Below are positions 21,355-29,905 of a stretch of DNA of 64,000 bases, piece after piece. Origin of the DNA: Ornithinimicrobium sp. CNJ-824 (GTDB lineage Bacteria; Actinomycetota; Actinomycetes; Actinomycetales; Dermatophilaceae); contig NZ_MKKA01000022.1 of assembly GCF_001942405.1 (NCBI RefSeq), positions 1 to 64,000 on the forward strand. Direction: 5' to 3'. A program made the position numbers and the translations under genes. Position 1 is the stretch's first letter. Each line of letters begins with the position of its first letter. The notes below the pieces were generated by a model. That model searched no databases, was not told where the DNA came from, and saw nothing but the letters and a program-made list of their open reading frames with translations.

Positions 21355-21707
21355 GGGGCGGTCCTCGGTCGCTCGTGGTCGGGGGCCTGGGACGCGACGA
21401 GGGCGGCGAGGGTGTCCAGCTCGTCCGCCTCCGCGATGAGGGTCTCCTCCCCAGCCTGGACGAGGGCGTTCACGGCCGGGATCACGTTCGCTCCGGTCAT
21501 GATGTGCCGTCGTCCCTCGCCGGCCGTGCGGCGCAGCTCGTCGGCATACCCGCTCAGCGCCTCGATGACGGTCTCGATCGAGTCGGACGGGAAGAGGATC
21601 GGGACGTCCGGGACGTCGCTCGTGCTGGGGCGGTTGGGCATGGTCTCGTCCAGGTGTTCAGAACTGAACACCTGGCGGTCGACGTGCTGGTGCTGGCAAC
21701 GGGTCAT
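21351..21707 (-). CDS. hypothetical small element protein
   Basis: A 118-aa protein of unknown family with two predicted helices (SIETVIEALSGYADELRR and NALVQAGEETLIAEADELDT). The N-terminus contains CQHQH. It is coupled on both sides by 4-bp overlaps. Nothing further can be said from sequence alone. Confidence 0.55.
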   Translation of the reverse strand: MTRCQHQHVDRQVFSSEHLDETMPNRPSTSDVPDVPILFPSDSIETVIEALSGYADELRRTAGEGRRHIMTGANVIPAVNALVQAGEETLIAEADELDTLAALVASQAPDHERPRTAP

Positions 21708-22333
21708 CGGCGGGTCTTCTCCTCGGTCGTGGTGGCGGTCTCTGCGGCTGTCCGGGCGCTCGTCAGCTCGTCCGCGATGCGTCGGAAGTCCATCGCGCGG
21801 GCGAGGCGCTGGGCCAGGTGCAGGGCGCGGGTCCTGGGGTCACGTGCTCCGCCGCTGGTGTCGCGCCCGGACGTGACGATGTCGGAGGCGTCGAGCATGG
21901 CCGTGGAGGCGATCGCGTCGGCCGCCTCGCGCAGCTGTTCGACCACGAGGCCGACGTCGTCGCCGGCGAGGTCGAGACGGACGGTCGCGGGTGTCGTGGC
22001 CGTGGCGCTGCTGGTGGTGGTGGTCGGGGAGGTGGTGCTGGTCGTGCTCATCGTGAGTGCCTCCTCAGGCGGGTCGTCGGTGCTGGGCTGGTCGGGGCCG
22101 GCTGCGAGCGCCGGTCGTATTCGTGGGGCGGCGTAGATGCCTGCGGCTCGTGCCTGGGCTCGTGCGCGTTGCTCTGCGAGGCGTGCGACAGTCTCGGGCC
22201 GGCAGACAGGGCAGGGCGAGGGCTGGGACGCGGGTCCGGTCCATCCGCGGTCACAGTCGTGGCGGTCCTGGACGTCGGCGGGGACGAGGTCTCCGTCGCG
22301 GTCGCGGACGAGGTCATCGAGGCGGGGTGTCAT
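21704..22333 (-). CDS. hypothetical protein with zinc-ribbon-like N-terminus
   Basis: A 209-aa frame. The N-terminal part has DRHDCDRGW and PSPCPVCRPE, suggestive of a small metal site as in plasmid-encoded helicase-associated or zinc-ribbon proteins. A Thr/Ser-rich linker follows, then a helical C-terminus (DVGLVVEQLREAADAIAS). An internal ATG near 22050 is preceded by GAGGAGG at good spacing, so a shorter second product beginning MSTTSTT may be made. Coupled by 4-bp overlaps at both ends. Confidence 0.55.
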   Translation of the reverse strand: MTPRLDDLVRDRDGDLVPADVQDRHDCDRGWTGPASQPSPCPVCRPETVARLAEQRARAQARAAGIYAAPRIRPALAAGPDQPSTDDPPEEALTMSTTSTTSPTTTTSSATATTPATVRLDLAGDDVGLVVEQLREAADAIASTAMLDASDIVTSGRDTSGGARDPRTRALHLAQRLARAMDFRRIADELTSARTAAETATTTEEKTRR

Positions 22334-22920
22334 GACGCGGCCGCCCGTTGCGCCCGGAACTGTGCCCGGCAGAGCGCGCACCGGGGCTCGTGGGACTTGG
22401 GGTGCAGCTCTGCTCCCCCGGGGTCCCCGTGCTCGCACGTGTCGTCGCGCAGCGAGCGCGGACGGGTCGTGCCGGGGTGGGGGGTTTGGGGGGTGGGTTC
22501 TGTTGTTGTTCTAGTAGTTGGTTTGGGTGACGGTCTCGTCACCCCTCCGCGGACGGTCTCGTCACCCCTGCTGGTCGTGCTCGTCACCCGTGACGGTCTC
22601 GTCAGGGGTGACGGTCTCGTCACCCCATCGGCCGGCATGGCGAGGTCCCAGACGACAGGTCGTTTCCCCTCGGGGACGTGGTGCACGGCGGCCTGGTCTC
22701 CCCTGCGGATCACGTCGTGCTCCTGGAGCCACTTCAGCGAGCGTCGGACGGATCGCTTGTCGATGCCCAGGCGGTCGCTGATCGTCTGGGCGGAGGGCCA
22801 GGCTCCTCGTCCCTCGGGGTCGGCGTGGCTGGCGAGGATGACGAGCACGAGGCGGTGCGAGGCGTCCATCGTGCCGCTCTGCTCGGCGTGGGTTGCCCAG
22901 CTGATCGCCGCGTGGCTCAC
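22330..22920 (-). CDS. replication-initiator-like winged-helix protein
   Basis: A 196-aa protein whose N-terminal half (HRLVLVILASHADPEG, AWPSAQTISDRLGIDKRSVRRSL, KWLQEHDVIRRGDQ) matches the winged-helix domain of phage and plasmid replication or helix-turn-helix proteins. The middle is a VTRPSP repeat tract encoded by iteron-like DNA repeats (22525-22626). The C-terminus has a CEHGDPGG...CALCR metal-site pattern. GTG at 22920 has GAGAGG upstream. An initiator role is inferred from the fold and the internal repeats. Confidence 0.55.
   Translation of the reverse strand: MSHAAISWATHAEQSGTMDASHRLVLVILASHADPEGRGAWPSAQTISDRLGIDKRSVRRSLKWLQEHDVIRRGDQAAVHHVPEGKRPVVWDLAMPADGVTRPSPLTRPSRVTSTTSRGDETVRGGVTRPSPKPTTRTTTEPTPQTPHPGTTRPRSLRDDTCEHGDPGGAELHPKSHEPRCALCRAQFRAQRAAAS
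22525..22626. repeat. iteron-like repeat cluster
   Basis: Four copies of GACGGTCTCGTCA, in contexts GGGTGACGGTCTCGTCACCCC (22525-22545 and 22606-22626, identical), 22551-22568 and 22590-22608, plus a shorter TGCTCGTCACCC at 22579-22589. Each full unit is an imperfect inverted repeat (GGTGACG...CGTCACC). They lie inside the initiator-like gene, where origins of many plasmids carry iterons. Confidence 0.6.
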
Positions 22921-23002
22921 GGGTTGGCCTCTCTCGCGGTCCTGGTGGTCGGTGACGTGGAGCGAGCCGGGTGGGTGTTGGTGCGGGCTCGCACGTCGCG
23001 GC

Positions 23003-23221
23003 TCAGGCGCTCGCGGCCTGGCGCACCGGGCGGCTGTCGTCGGCGGCGAACTGCGCATCGATCCAGTCCAGAACGTCCCGACGCCTATAGGTGATTCGGC
23101 CTGCAATGACGGCTGACCGGGGACCCTCCCCCTTGCTCCGGAGCCAACGCAGCGTCGCGGGCGGCCTCTGCAGCAGCTCTGCGACCTGGGGAAGCGTCAT
23201 CAGGTCGGTGTCTTCGCTCAT
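23003..23221 (-). CDS. xis: excisionase-type helix-turn-helix protein
   Basis: A 72-aa MerR/excisionase-like protein: LMTLPQVAELLQRPPATLRWLRSKGEGPR with ITYRRRDVLDWIDAQ, the standard fold of actinobacterial excisionases. It would bend DNA at the attachment sites and direct the integrase to excise. The ATG at 23221 is preferred because GGAGG lies 8 nt upstream. Divergent from the XRE gene, a lysogeny-switch layout. Confidence 0.75.
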   Translation of the reverse strand: MSEDTDLMTLPQVAELLQRPPATLRWLRSKGEGPRSAVIAGRITYRRRDVLDWIDAQFAADDSRPVRQAASA

Positions 23222-23254
23222 CCTCCACACCTCCGTGTGATCTCGTTTCGGGTG

Positions 23255-23353
23255 GATCGGTCCCGATCTTGTTGTGATCCCAGTACAGTCCTACACCAGT
23301 TGCGGGGGGATGGTCAACCGTTCTATTGTCGATGACGTGCCGAGAACCGTTGA
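23255..23353. promoter_or_regulatory. divergent control region between excisionase and XRE genes
   Basis: It holds a perfect palindrome GATCGG-TC-CCGATC (23255-23268), a TACAGT -10 candidate (23284-23289) for the XRE gene, and a spaced inverted repeat TCAACCGTTCT (23314-23324) / AGAACCGTTGA (23343-23353) with one mismatch, centres 29 bp apart. This suggests repressor operators covering the start region of the XRE gene. Confidence 0.45.
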
Positions 23354-24170
23354 GACAACCGGGCTCCGATGGGAGCCGGCGTTCGTGGAGGTCATGCGAC
23401 GGGAGCGTGATCGCGCGCGGCTGTCGCAGAGCGAGCTCGCGCGGCGACTCGCAGAGCGAGGCCTCGCCTGGCATCAGCAGACGGTGCAGCGCGTTGAGGC
23501 CGGGGATCGCCCCGTGCGGCTGAACGAGGCTGTTGAGGTCTCGATCGTGCTGGGCTTCGACCTGCGGAAGGTGCTCCTCAATCCCAGCGACCGTGAGCGT
23601 CTGCTCTCCGCGCTGCGGGAGTCGCTGAAGGATCAGCGGGAGCGCTTCGATGACATCGCGAACTGCACCGCGAGCCTCCTCATGCAGCAGTCCGTGGCCG
23701 GGACCCACCTGGAGCAGGCGCTGGAGGAGGGCCTGGACGAGTGGCAGGACAGCGAGCGTGCCGTCGTGGAGGAGGTGCTGGACGCCGTCCGGGAGTACGC
23801 ACCGGAGCGGGCCGTCGTCATGGGCCGGGCGTGGGACCGGGAGAGGCGCGGGCGTCCGGACGAGGAGGTCCAGGAGCTGTGGGACGACTGGGAGGTCGAG
23901 CTGGAGACGGTGCAGGCGCTGCGTCAGGCGCGGGCGGTCCTGCAGGGCGAGGAGCACGAGGACGGGGAGCCGTTCACGGGCGGGCGGTGGATGTCGCTGT
24001 TCCACGCGGTCGAGGCGCTCTCGCTCGTGCTGGCGAGGGAGTCGGAGCGGGCCGGGGAGGACCTGGCGACGAACGCCTCCCCGGAGGTGGCCGTCGCTCA
24101 GGCGCGGCGACTGTGGGCGGACCGGAGCGGGAAGGGGCGGGACAGTGGCGAGCATCGCGACGCGGGGTGA
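23310..24170 (+). CDS. XRE family transcriptional regulator
   Basis: About 286 aa. The helix-turn-helix at residues about 30-75 reads VMRRERDRARLSQSELARRLAERG, WHQQTVQRVEAGDRPVR, LNEAVEVSIVLG; the rest is helical and acidic, probably for dimerisation or signal sensing. It is the likely repressor of the element. The start is unclear: ATG 23310, GTG 23337 and GTG 23274 are all in frame, and no good Shine-Dalgarno decides. The 3' end overlaps the integrase start by 26 bp. Confidence 0.75.
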   Translation: MVNRSIVDDVPRTVETTGLRWEPAFVEVMRRERDRARLSQSELARRLAERGLAWHQQTVQRVEAGDRPVRLNEAVEVSIVLGFDLRKVLLNPSDRERLLSALRESLKDQRERFDDIANCTASLLMQQSVAGTHLEQALEEGLDEWQDSERAVVEEVLDAVREYAPERAVVMGRAWDRERRGRPDEEVQELWDDWEVELETVQALRQARAVLQGEEHEDGEPFTGGRWMSLFHAVEALSLVLARESERAGEDLATNASPEVAVAQARRLWADRSGKGRDSGEHRDAG

Positions 24171-25274
24171 GGGCCGCGAGCGCCGGTACGTGGCGCGGTG
24201 GCGGGACGACCGGGGCCGTCAGCGGGCGAAGACGTTCCCGCGGCGTGCGGACGCGCAACGGTTCCTGGACCGGGTCGGGTCGCCGCTCAGCAAGGGGTCT
24301 ACCTGGACCCGCACGCGGGCAAGCTGCGGTTCGAGGAATGGGCCCCGAAGTGGGAGGCGACGCTGGAGGGCTACCTGAAGCCGTCCACGAGGGCGACGTA
24401 CGCGAGCCTGCAGCGCAAGCACGTGCTCCCTCGCTGGGGGTCGGTGCCGCTGAACCGGATCGGTCACGAGGACGTCGCGGCGTGGGTCTCCGAACTGTCG
24501 GTGTCCGGGCTGTCGCCGGCGACGGTGCGCTACGTGCACCGGGTGCTGTCCCTGCAGTTGGCGCTCGCGGTGAAGGCGGGGAGGATCGCGTCCAACCCTG
24601 CGGAGGGCGTGCGGCTGCCCCGGGCGTCCAGGTCGAGCGAGAAGAGGTTCCTCTCCCACGAGGAGGTGCGGGCCCTGGCGGAGGCGTGCGACGACTACGC
24701 CGGCGTCATCTACGTGCTGGCCTACTGCGGGCTGCGGTGGGGCGAGCTGGCGGCGCTGAGGGTGGGGCGGGTCGATCCGTTGCGGCGTCGGCTCGTGGTC
24801 GCGGAGTCGGTGACCGAGGTCCGCGGCGCGCTCGTGTGGGGCTCCCCGAAGAGTCATCAGCAGCGGTCGGTGCCGTTCCCCGCGTTCGTCGGTGAGCACC
24901 TGGTGGCCGCGAGCGCCGGGAAGGGGACCGAGGAGCTGGTGTTCACGGCTCGTCGGGGCGGGGTGCTGCGGAACCTGAACTTCCGGCGTGACGTCTTCGA
25001 CCTGGCGGCCGTGGAGGCCGGCCTGGCGGGGCTGACGCCTCACGAGCTGCGGCACACCGCGGCGTCGCTGGCGGTCAGCGCCGGGGCGAACGTCAAGGCG
25101 GTGCAACGGATGCTCGGGCACGCGTCCGCGGCGATGACGCTCGATGTCTACTCGGGGCTCTTCGATGACGACTTGGACGGGGTGGCCGACCGGCTGGACT
25201 CCGCGCGGAGTGTGCACCCGTTGTGCACTGGAGGGGAGGTGGTGCCCCTGAAGCAGATCACCCCAGGCCGTTGA
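24145..25274 (+). pseudogene. int: tyrosine integrase (frameshifted)
   Basis: The phage-type integrase has the catalytic Arg in YCGLRWGELAALR, HELRH (His/Arg), GHASAAMTLDVY with the nucleophile Tyr. A SAM-like core-binding domain precedes (STRATYASLQRKHVLPRWG). The N-terminal arm-binding domain (SIATRGEGRERRYVARWRDD) is in another frame; the switch lies near 24265-24285 within GGGTCGGGTCG. Adding one base gives about 376 aa; removing a GGTCG-type 5-bp duplication also works. GTG 24145 has AAGGGG upstream. If the frameshift is real, the element cannot move by itself. Confidence 0.85.
25211..25232. repeat. right integrase arm-site candidates
   Basis: TGTGCAC occurs at 25211-25217 and 25222-25228, inside the last codons of int. 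TTGTGCACTGGA (25221-25232) is identical to 17461-17472 at the left end. Paired copies near both ends fit arm-type sites for the integrase N-terminal domain. Confidence 0.5.
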
Positions 25275-25285
25275 CCTGGGGTGAT
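25257..25285. terminator. bidirectional hairpin between int and tRNA-Thr
   Basis: Perfect 11-bp stem ATCACCCCAGG (25257-25267) / CCTGGGGTGAT (25275-25285) with a 7-nt loop that contains most of the int stop codon. It can end int on one strand and the tRNA transcript on the other. Confidence 0.65.
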
Positions 25286-25290
25286 GCTGG

Positions 25291-25364
25291 AGCCGCCTGG
25301 GGGAATCGAACCCCCGACCTATTCATTACGAGTGAATCGCTCTGGCCGACTGAGCTAAGGCGGC
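25291..25364 (-). tRNA. tRNA-Thr (anticodon CGT)
   Basis: A complete 74-nt cloverleaf: acceptor GCCGCCT/AGGCGGC with T73, D arm GCTC...GAGC, anticodon stem ATTCA/TGAAT around CTCGTAA (anticodon CGT, reads ACG), T stem GGGGG/CCCCC with loop TTCGATT. CCA is not encoded. Its 3' half was supplied by the integrated element; the displaced original is at 17312-17353. Confidence 0.95.
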
Positions 25365-25388
25365 ACGGCTGCGTGCGCAGCCCGAGCG

Positions 25389-25394
25389 AGAATA
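25389..25394 (-). promoter_or_regulatory. -10 box of tRNA-Thr promoter
   Basis: TATTCT on the minus strand, about 25 nt before the tRNA 5' end, with TTGGGC 18 nt further upstream as a weak -35. It lies in the short gap to the hydrolase gene. Confidence 0.5.
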
Positions 25395-25425
25395 CCCGAC
25401 GACGCCGGACCCGCCCAAACCGTGC

Positions 25426-27096
25426 TCAGCAGCTGAGGCCGTCCTCCGGCACGGTCCCCTCGAGCAGGTAGGCGTCCACCGCGCCGTCGACGCAGTCGTT
25501 GGACCGGCCGTAGGCGGTGTGCCCGTCGCCGTCGTAGGTGACCAGCACCCCGGAGTCGAGGACGTCGGCCAGGTCCACGGCCCACTCGTAGGGGGTGGCC
25601 GGGTCGCGCGTGGTGCCCAGCACGAGGATCGGCGCCGCGCCGGTCGCGGAGTAGTCCTCGACGGTCTCCGAGGCCTGTGCGGGCCAGACCCCGCAGGCTC
25701 CCTCCCCGGCGAGGTAGCGGCCCCAGGTCGGGGAGACCTCCTCGAACTGCGCCCGCACCGCCTCGCTGTCCAGCTCCTCGGTCTCCTCGCCCGGCCGGTC
25801 CAGGCAGTTGACGGCGTAGATGGACTGCATGCCGTTGCCCTCGTAGACGCCGTCGGCGCCGCGGCTGGCGTAGGTGTTGGCCAGGAACATCAGCAGGGTC
25901 CCGTCGCCCTGCTGGGCCCGCTGGAGGGCCTGGGTGAGGATCGGCCAGAAGTCCTCGGCGTACATGGCCACGACGATCCCGAGCATGCCCCAGCCCTCGG
26001 TCAGCTCGGTCACCTCGTCGCCGCTGACCGGCAGGGGGTTCTCGTCGAGGTCGTCGAGGAAGGCCGGGATGGCCGCCATGGCGGTCTCCACGTCCTGCCC
26101 GAGCGGGCAGTCCCCACCGGCGACGCAGTCCTCGACGTAGGCGCGGGTGGCCCGTTCGAACCCGGCCGCCTGGCCCAGCCCCATCTCCACCGCCGAGAGG
26201 GTGGGGTCGATGGCACCGTCGAGGACGAACCGCCCGACCCGGTCCGGGAACAGGGTCGCGTAGGTGGCCCCGAGGAAGGTGCCGTAGGAGGCCCCCAGGT
26301 AGGTGAGGCGCTCCTCCCCCAGGGCCGCCCGCAGGACGTCCAGGTCGCGGGCCGCCTCCACCGTGGAGACGTGCTCGAGGAGGTCTCCCGCGTTGGCCTC
26401 GCACGCGGCGGCGAACTCCTCCTGGAGCGTCTCCAGCTCGGCCTCCTCGGCGGGGTCGTCGGGCGAGGGGTCGGAGCCGAGGAACTCGTCCAGCGCGTCG
26501 TCGTCGAGGCAGGTGACCGGGGCCGACCGACCGACCCCCCGGGGGTCGAAGCCGACGACGTCGTAGGCCCGGGCCACCTCGGGGGAGACGACGGCCCCGG
26601 CCATCATGGCGTAGTCCACGCCGGACGCGCCGGGCCCGCCGGGGTTGACGACCAGGGAGCCCTGGGCCTGCCCGGTCGCCACCGACCGCAGGAGGGCCAG
26701 CTCGATCGTGTCCGCGTCCGGCTCGGCGTAGTCGACCGGCACCGTCAACGTCGCGCACTCGAAGCTGCTCTCGCACGCGGACCAGTCCAGCTCCTGGCCG
26801 TAGAACTCGGCCAGCCCGGCGGGAGCACCGCCCGCCGACGACCCGGCCGTGCCGGTCGCGGCGTCGTCGTCCGGCGACCCGCTGCCCCCCTCGACGGGGG
26901 CCTGGGCGTCGGTGGTCCCGGACCCGTGGTCCTGCTCCACCGGGGCGGGGTCCTGCCCCGGGTCGGTGCCGGGCGTGCACCCGGCCAGGACCGTCAGCGC
27001 GGCCACGACGACGGCGGTCCCCAGCCGCGCGGTCCGTCCGCGGCCGGCCGGGTCGGGGGTGGCGCGGCGGGGGCCGGAGGTGCGAGGTGCTGCCAC
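25426..27096 (-). CDS. alpha/beta hydrolase lipoprotein, tripeptidyl-aminopeptidase (SlpD/TAP) type
   Basis: A 556-aa exported lipoprotein: Arg-rich n-region, hydrophobic stretch and lipobox LAGC (Cys40), then an acidic/Ser linker. Hydrolase motifs are VVNPGGPGASGVDY (oxyanion hole), FDPRGVGRSAP, GASYGTFLGATYATLFPDRV (nucleophile Ser in GASYG), ILVLGTTRDPATPYEWA (Asp) and YDGDGHTAYGRSNDC (His). The C-terminal part is the TAP-like domain. It probably cleaves short peptides at the cell surface. GTG at 27096 has AAGGA upstream. Confidence 0.9.
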   Translation of the reverse strand: MAAPRTSGPRRATPDPAGRGRTARLGTAVVVAALTVLAGCTPGTDPGQDPAPVEQDHGSGTTDAQAPVEGGSGSPDDDAATGTAGSSAGGAPAGLAEFYGQELDWSACESSFECATLTVPVDYAEPDADTIELALLRSVATGQAQGSLVVNPGGPGASGVDYAMMAGAVVSPEVARAYDVVGFDPRGVGRSAPVTCLDDDALDEFLGSDPSPDDPAEEAELETLQEEFAAACEANAGDLLEHVSTVEAARDLDVLRAALGEERLTYLGASYGTFLGATYATLFPDRVGRFVLDGAIDPTLSAVEMGLGQAAGFERATRAYVEDCVAGGDCPLGQDVETAMAAIPAFLDDLDENPLPVSGDEVTELTEGWGMLGIVVAMYAEDFWPILTQALQRAQQGDGTLLMFLANTYASRGADGVYEGNGMQSIYAVNCLDRPGEETEELDSEAVRAQFEEVSPTWGRYLAGEGACGVWPAQASETVEDYSATGAAPILVLGTTRDPATPYEWAVDLADVLDSGVLVTYDGDGHTAYGRSNDCVDGAVDAYLLEGTVPEDGLSC

Positions 27097-27212
27097 GGGG
27101 AGAGGTCCTTTGCGTGCGTCGGCCCGCTGGAGGGTGCCGGTGGTGGGTGTCGGGGCGGTCGGGAAGGGCCGTGGTCCCGGTCGTCGGACGCGCGGCCGTG
27201 GTCCGGCCGGGC

Positions 27213-28375
27213 TCATGACCGGCGCCCGGCCCGCTCGGGCAGGACGAGGGCGACCATCATCGCCTCCAGCACCAGCAGCGGGGCCCCGTTGGCCACGAGG
27301 CGTCCACGGGCCAGGCCGATCGTCTCCAGGGCGGCGAGCAGCTCCTCCGCGGAGAGGGAACGAGCGAGCCGCTCGATCTGCTCCGGCTCGGTGGCGTTGA
27401 CCAGCTCGACGGGCGACCCGGTCGCCAGCATGAGCGCGTCCCGGTAGACGGAGGCCAGGTCGGTGAGCGCGGAGTCGATGCTGTCGTGCTGCTGGCGTCG
27501 GGTCTCGCGCTTCTGCCGGACCTCCAGGTCGCGCAGGTGGCTGCGGACCGCGGGCGGCTGCGCACGGGCGGCCGGGTCGGCGCCCAGCTGGGTCAGCAGG
27601 GCGCGACGCTCGGCCTCGGCCCGCTCGGCGGAGATGGTCTCGGCACCCTCGCCCGCCTCCTCGACGAGGTCCTGGGCGGCCCTCAGCGCCGCCCCCACGC
27701 CGGTGAGGGAGGTCGGGATCCCGACCACCTCGCGCCGCCGGGCCCGGGCGTGCTCGTCGGTGGCCAGCCGGCGGGCGATGCCGATGTGGCTCTGGGCGGC
27801 CCGGGCCGCGTAGTGGGCCATCGCGGGGTCGATGCCGTCGCGCCGCACGAGCAGGTCCGCGACGGCGTCGACCGGAGGCGTGCCGAGCTGCAGGTGCCGG
27901 CAGCGGGACCGAACCGTGACGATGAGGTCGTCGGCGGTCGGGGCGCACAGCACCCACACCGTGCGCGGCGGCGGTTCCTCCAGCGACTTCAGCAGGGCGT
28001 CGGCGGCCTGCTCGTTGAGCCGGTCGGCGTCCTCCACCACGAGCACCCGCCAGCGGCCGGTGCTGGGGCGGGTGGCCGCGGTGAGCGCCAGCTCCCGGGC
28101 ACGGTCGACCCGGATGAAGGTCTCGGTGGTCGAGACGAACGAGACGTCGGGGTGGCTGCCGGCCAGCACCGTGCGGCAGGCGTGGCACTCCCCGCAGCCC
28201 GGGTCCGCGACCCGTTCGCACTGCAGGGCCGCGGCGAACGCCCGCGCGGCCACGCTGCGACCCGACCCCGGGGGACCGGTCACCAGCCAGGCGTGGGTCA
28301 TGGCGGCGGGCACGGACGCGGCCCTGCGCAGCACCGCGACCGCGCGCTCCTGGCCGACCACCTGGTCGAAGACGC

Positions 28376-28379
<4 letters not shown>
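27213..28379 (-). CDS. holB: DNA polymerase III subunit delta'
   Basis: A 388-aa clamp-loader AAA+ protein: FDQVVGQERAVAVLR, P-loop-like TGPPGSGRSVAAR, zinc cysteines in CGECHACR with the earlier Cys, VVEDADRLNEQAADALLKSLEEPPPRTVWVL. The arginine-finger region is VRSRCRHLQL. The GTG at 28379 overlaps the tmk stop (GTGA), the standard actinobacterial tmk-holB pair. The P-loop has Arg instead of Lys (GSGRS), as is common in delta' proteins that do not need to hydrolyse ATP. Confidence 0.95.
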
Positions 28380-29022
<643 letters not shown>

Positions 29023-29088
29023 CTACGTGAGGCGACCGACGCCCCATACCCGGTCGTCCACACCGGACCGCCCGCGGCGCCCGTGCGG

Positions 29089-29867
29089 TCAGGCGCGGGC
29101 GGCGTTGGCCACGACCGCGTCGCGGACGTACTGCGCCAGCCCGGGCGCGATGTCCTCGTAGGTCTTCGTGAACCGCGGGTCGGCGACGTACATCTCGCGA
29201 TGCCCGCGTGCATCTGCCGAGGACAGTCGTAGAACCAGGTGCAGATCTGCTGGCGCGCGGCCTCGGCGGTGTCCATCGCCTCCGCGGAGGCGGCCGGCAC
29301 GCCGTCCCGCATGAGCCGGACGTAGCGCGCGTTGATCTCGTCGCCCTCGTCCTTGATCTGCTCCCACTGCTCCTTGGTGTAGGACCTCGCCCGCTGCTGG
29401 GACTGCGCCCATGCCGCGGTGTCCCCCCAGCGCTGCTCGGCCTCCCGCGCGTAGCTCTCGTCGAAGTTGTCGCCGAAGAGCTCGCGCTGCTCCTCGCGGG
29501 TGATCTTGTACTCACTCATCTCTGCCTCCAGGGCCTTGTCGATGGCGCTGACGAGTCCTGCGAGCTCGTCCAGCCTGTCCGTGACCGCCGCGCGCTGCCG
29601 CCGCAGGTGCGCTGCGACGTCGGCCCCGTCGGCGAGCAGCTGCCCGATCTCCTCGAGCGGGAAGCCGAGCCGCCGGTAGACGACGACGTGCTGCAGCCGC
29701 CGCAGGTCCTCCTCGGTGTAGAGGCGGTAGCCCGCGGGGCTGCGCCCCGACGGCACCACGAGGCCGACCTCGTCGTAGTGGTGCAGGGTGCGCACCGTCA
29801 CGCCGAGGCTCTCGGCCACCTGCCCCACGGTCAGCACGTCGTCGGTCATCTGCGGGTATGCGGTCAC
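29089..29867 (-). CDS. TipA-type MerR family regulator (frameshift near C-terminus)
   Basis: The N-terminal MerR domain (LTVGQVAESLGVTVRTLHHYDEVGLVVPSGRS) is followed by a dimerisation helix and a TipAS-like domain (ELFGDNFDESYAREAEQRWGDTAAW, TWFYDCPRQMHAGIA), which in TipAL binds thiopeptide-type or other lipophilic ligands. Near 29199 one base is missing; adding it gives AEMYVADPRFTKTYEDIAPGLAQYVRDAVV and 259 aa. Without repair the product runs on to 29010 with an altered tail. The GTG at 29867 lies directly after a MerR-type promoter (19-bp spacer), so it is probably leaderless and autoregulated. Confidence 0.82.
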
Positions 29868-29874
29868 GTCACCG

Positions 29875-29905
29875 ACTCTGCGGCCTCACGCCGCGTGAGG
29901 GTCAA
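29875..29905 (-). promoter_or_regulatory. MerR-type promoter with operator palindrome
   Basis: TTGACC (29900-29905) and CAGAGT (29875-29880) are separated by exactly 19 bp. The spacer contains CCTCACG-CGG-CGTGAGG (minus strand reading), a perfect 7-bp inverted repeat at 29884-29900. Long 19-bp spacers with a central palindrome are the mark of promoters activated by MerR-family twisting. Confidence 0.8.

Larger units (their letters stand above)
17312..25332. mobile_element. 8-kb integrative element in tRNA-Thr
   Basis: Bounded by a 42-bp imperfect repeat of the tRNA-Thr 3' end (17312-17353 and 25291-25332, 38 of 42 identical). The tyrosine integrase lies at the right end beside the intact tRNA. 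Cargo: divergent XRE repressor and excisionase, initiator-like protein, WhiB, a PSBD-like protein, and unknown genes in 4-bp-overlapping chains. Genes for packaging, relaxase, coupling protein or capsid are not seen, so it resembles a mobilisable element or phage satellite rather than a complete prophage or ICE. Flanking ppa and tmk-region genes are ordinary chromosome. Confidence 0.85.

Noticed and set aside
22525-22626. CRISPR array
   Set aside because: Units are too close (0-20 bp spacing), spacers are not uniform, and no cas genes are present; the iteron-like reading is better.
23310-25274. Toxin-antitoxin pair formed by the XRE gene and the downstream frame
   Set aside because: The downstream frame is the N-terminal part of the integrase, as shown by the motifs that follow after the frame break.
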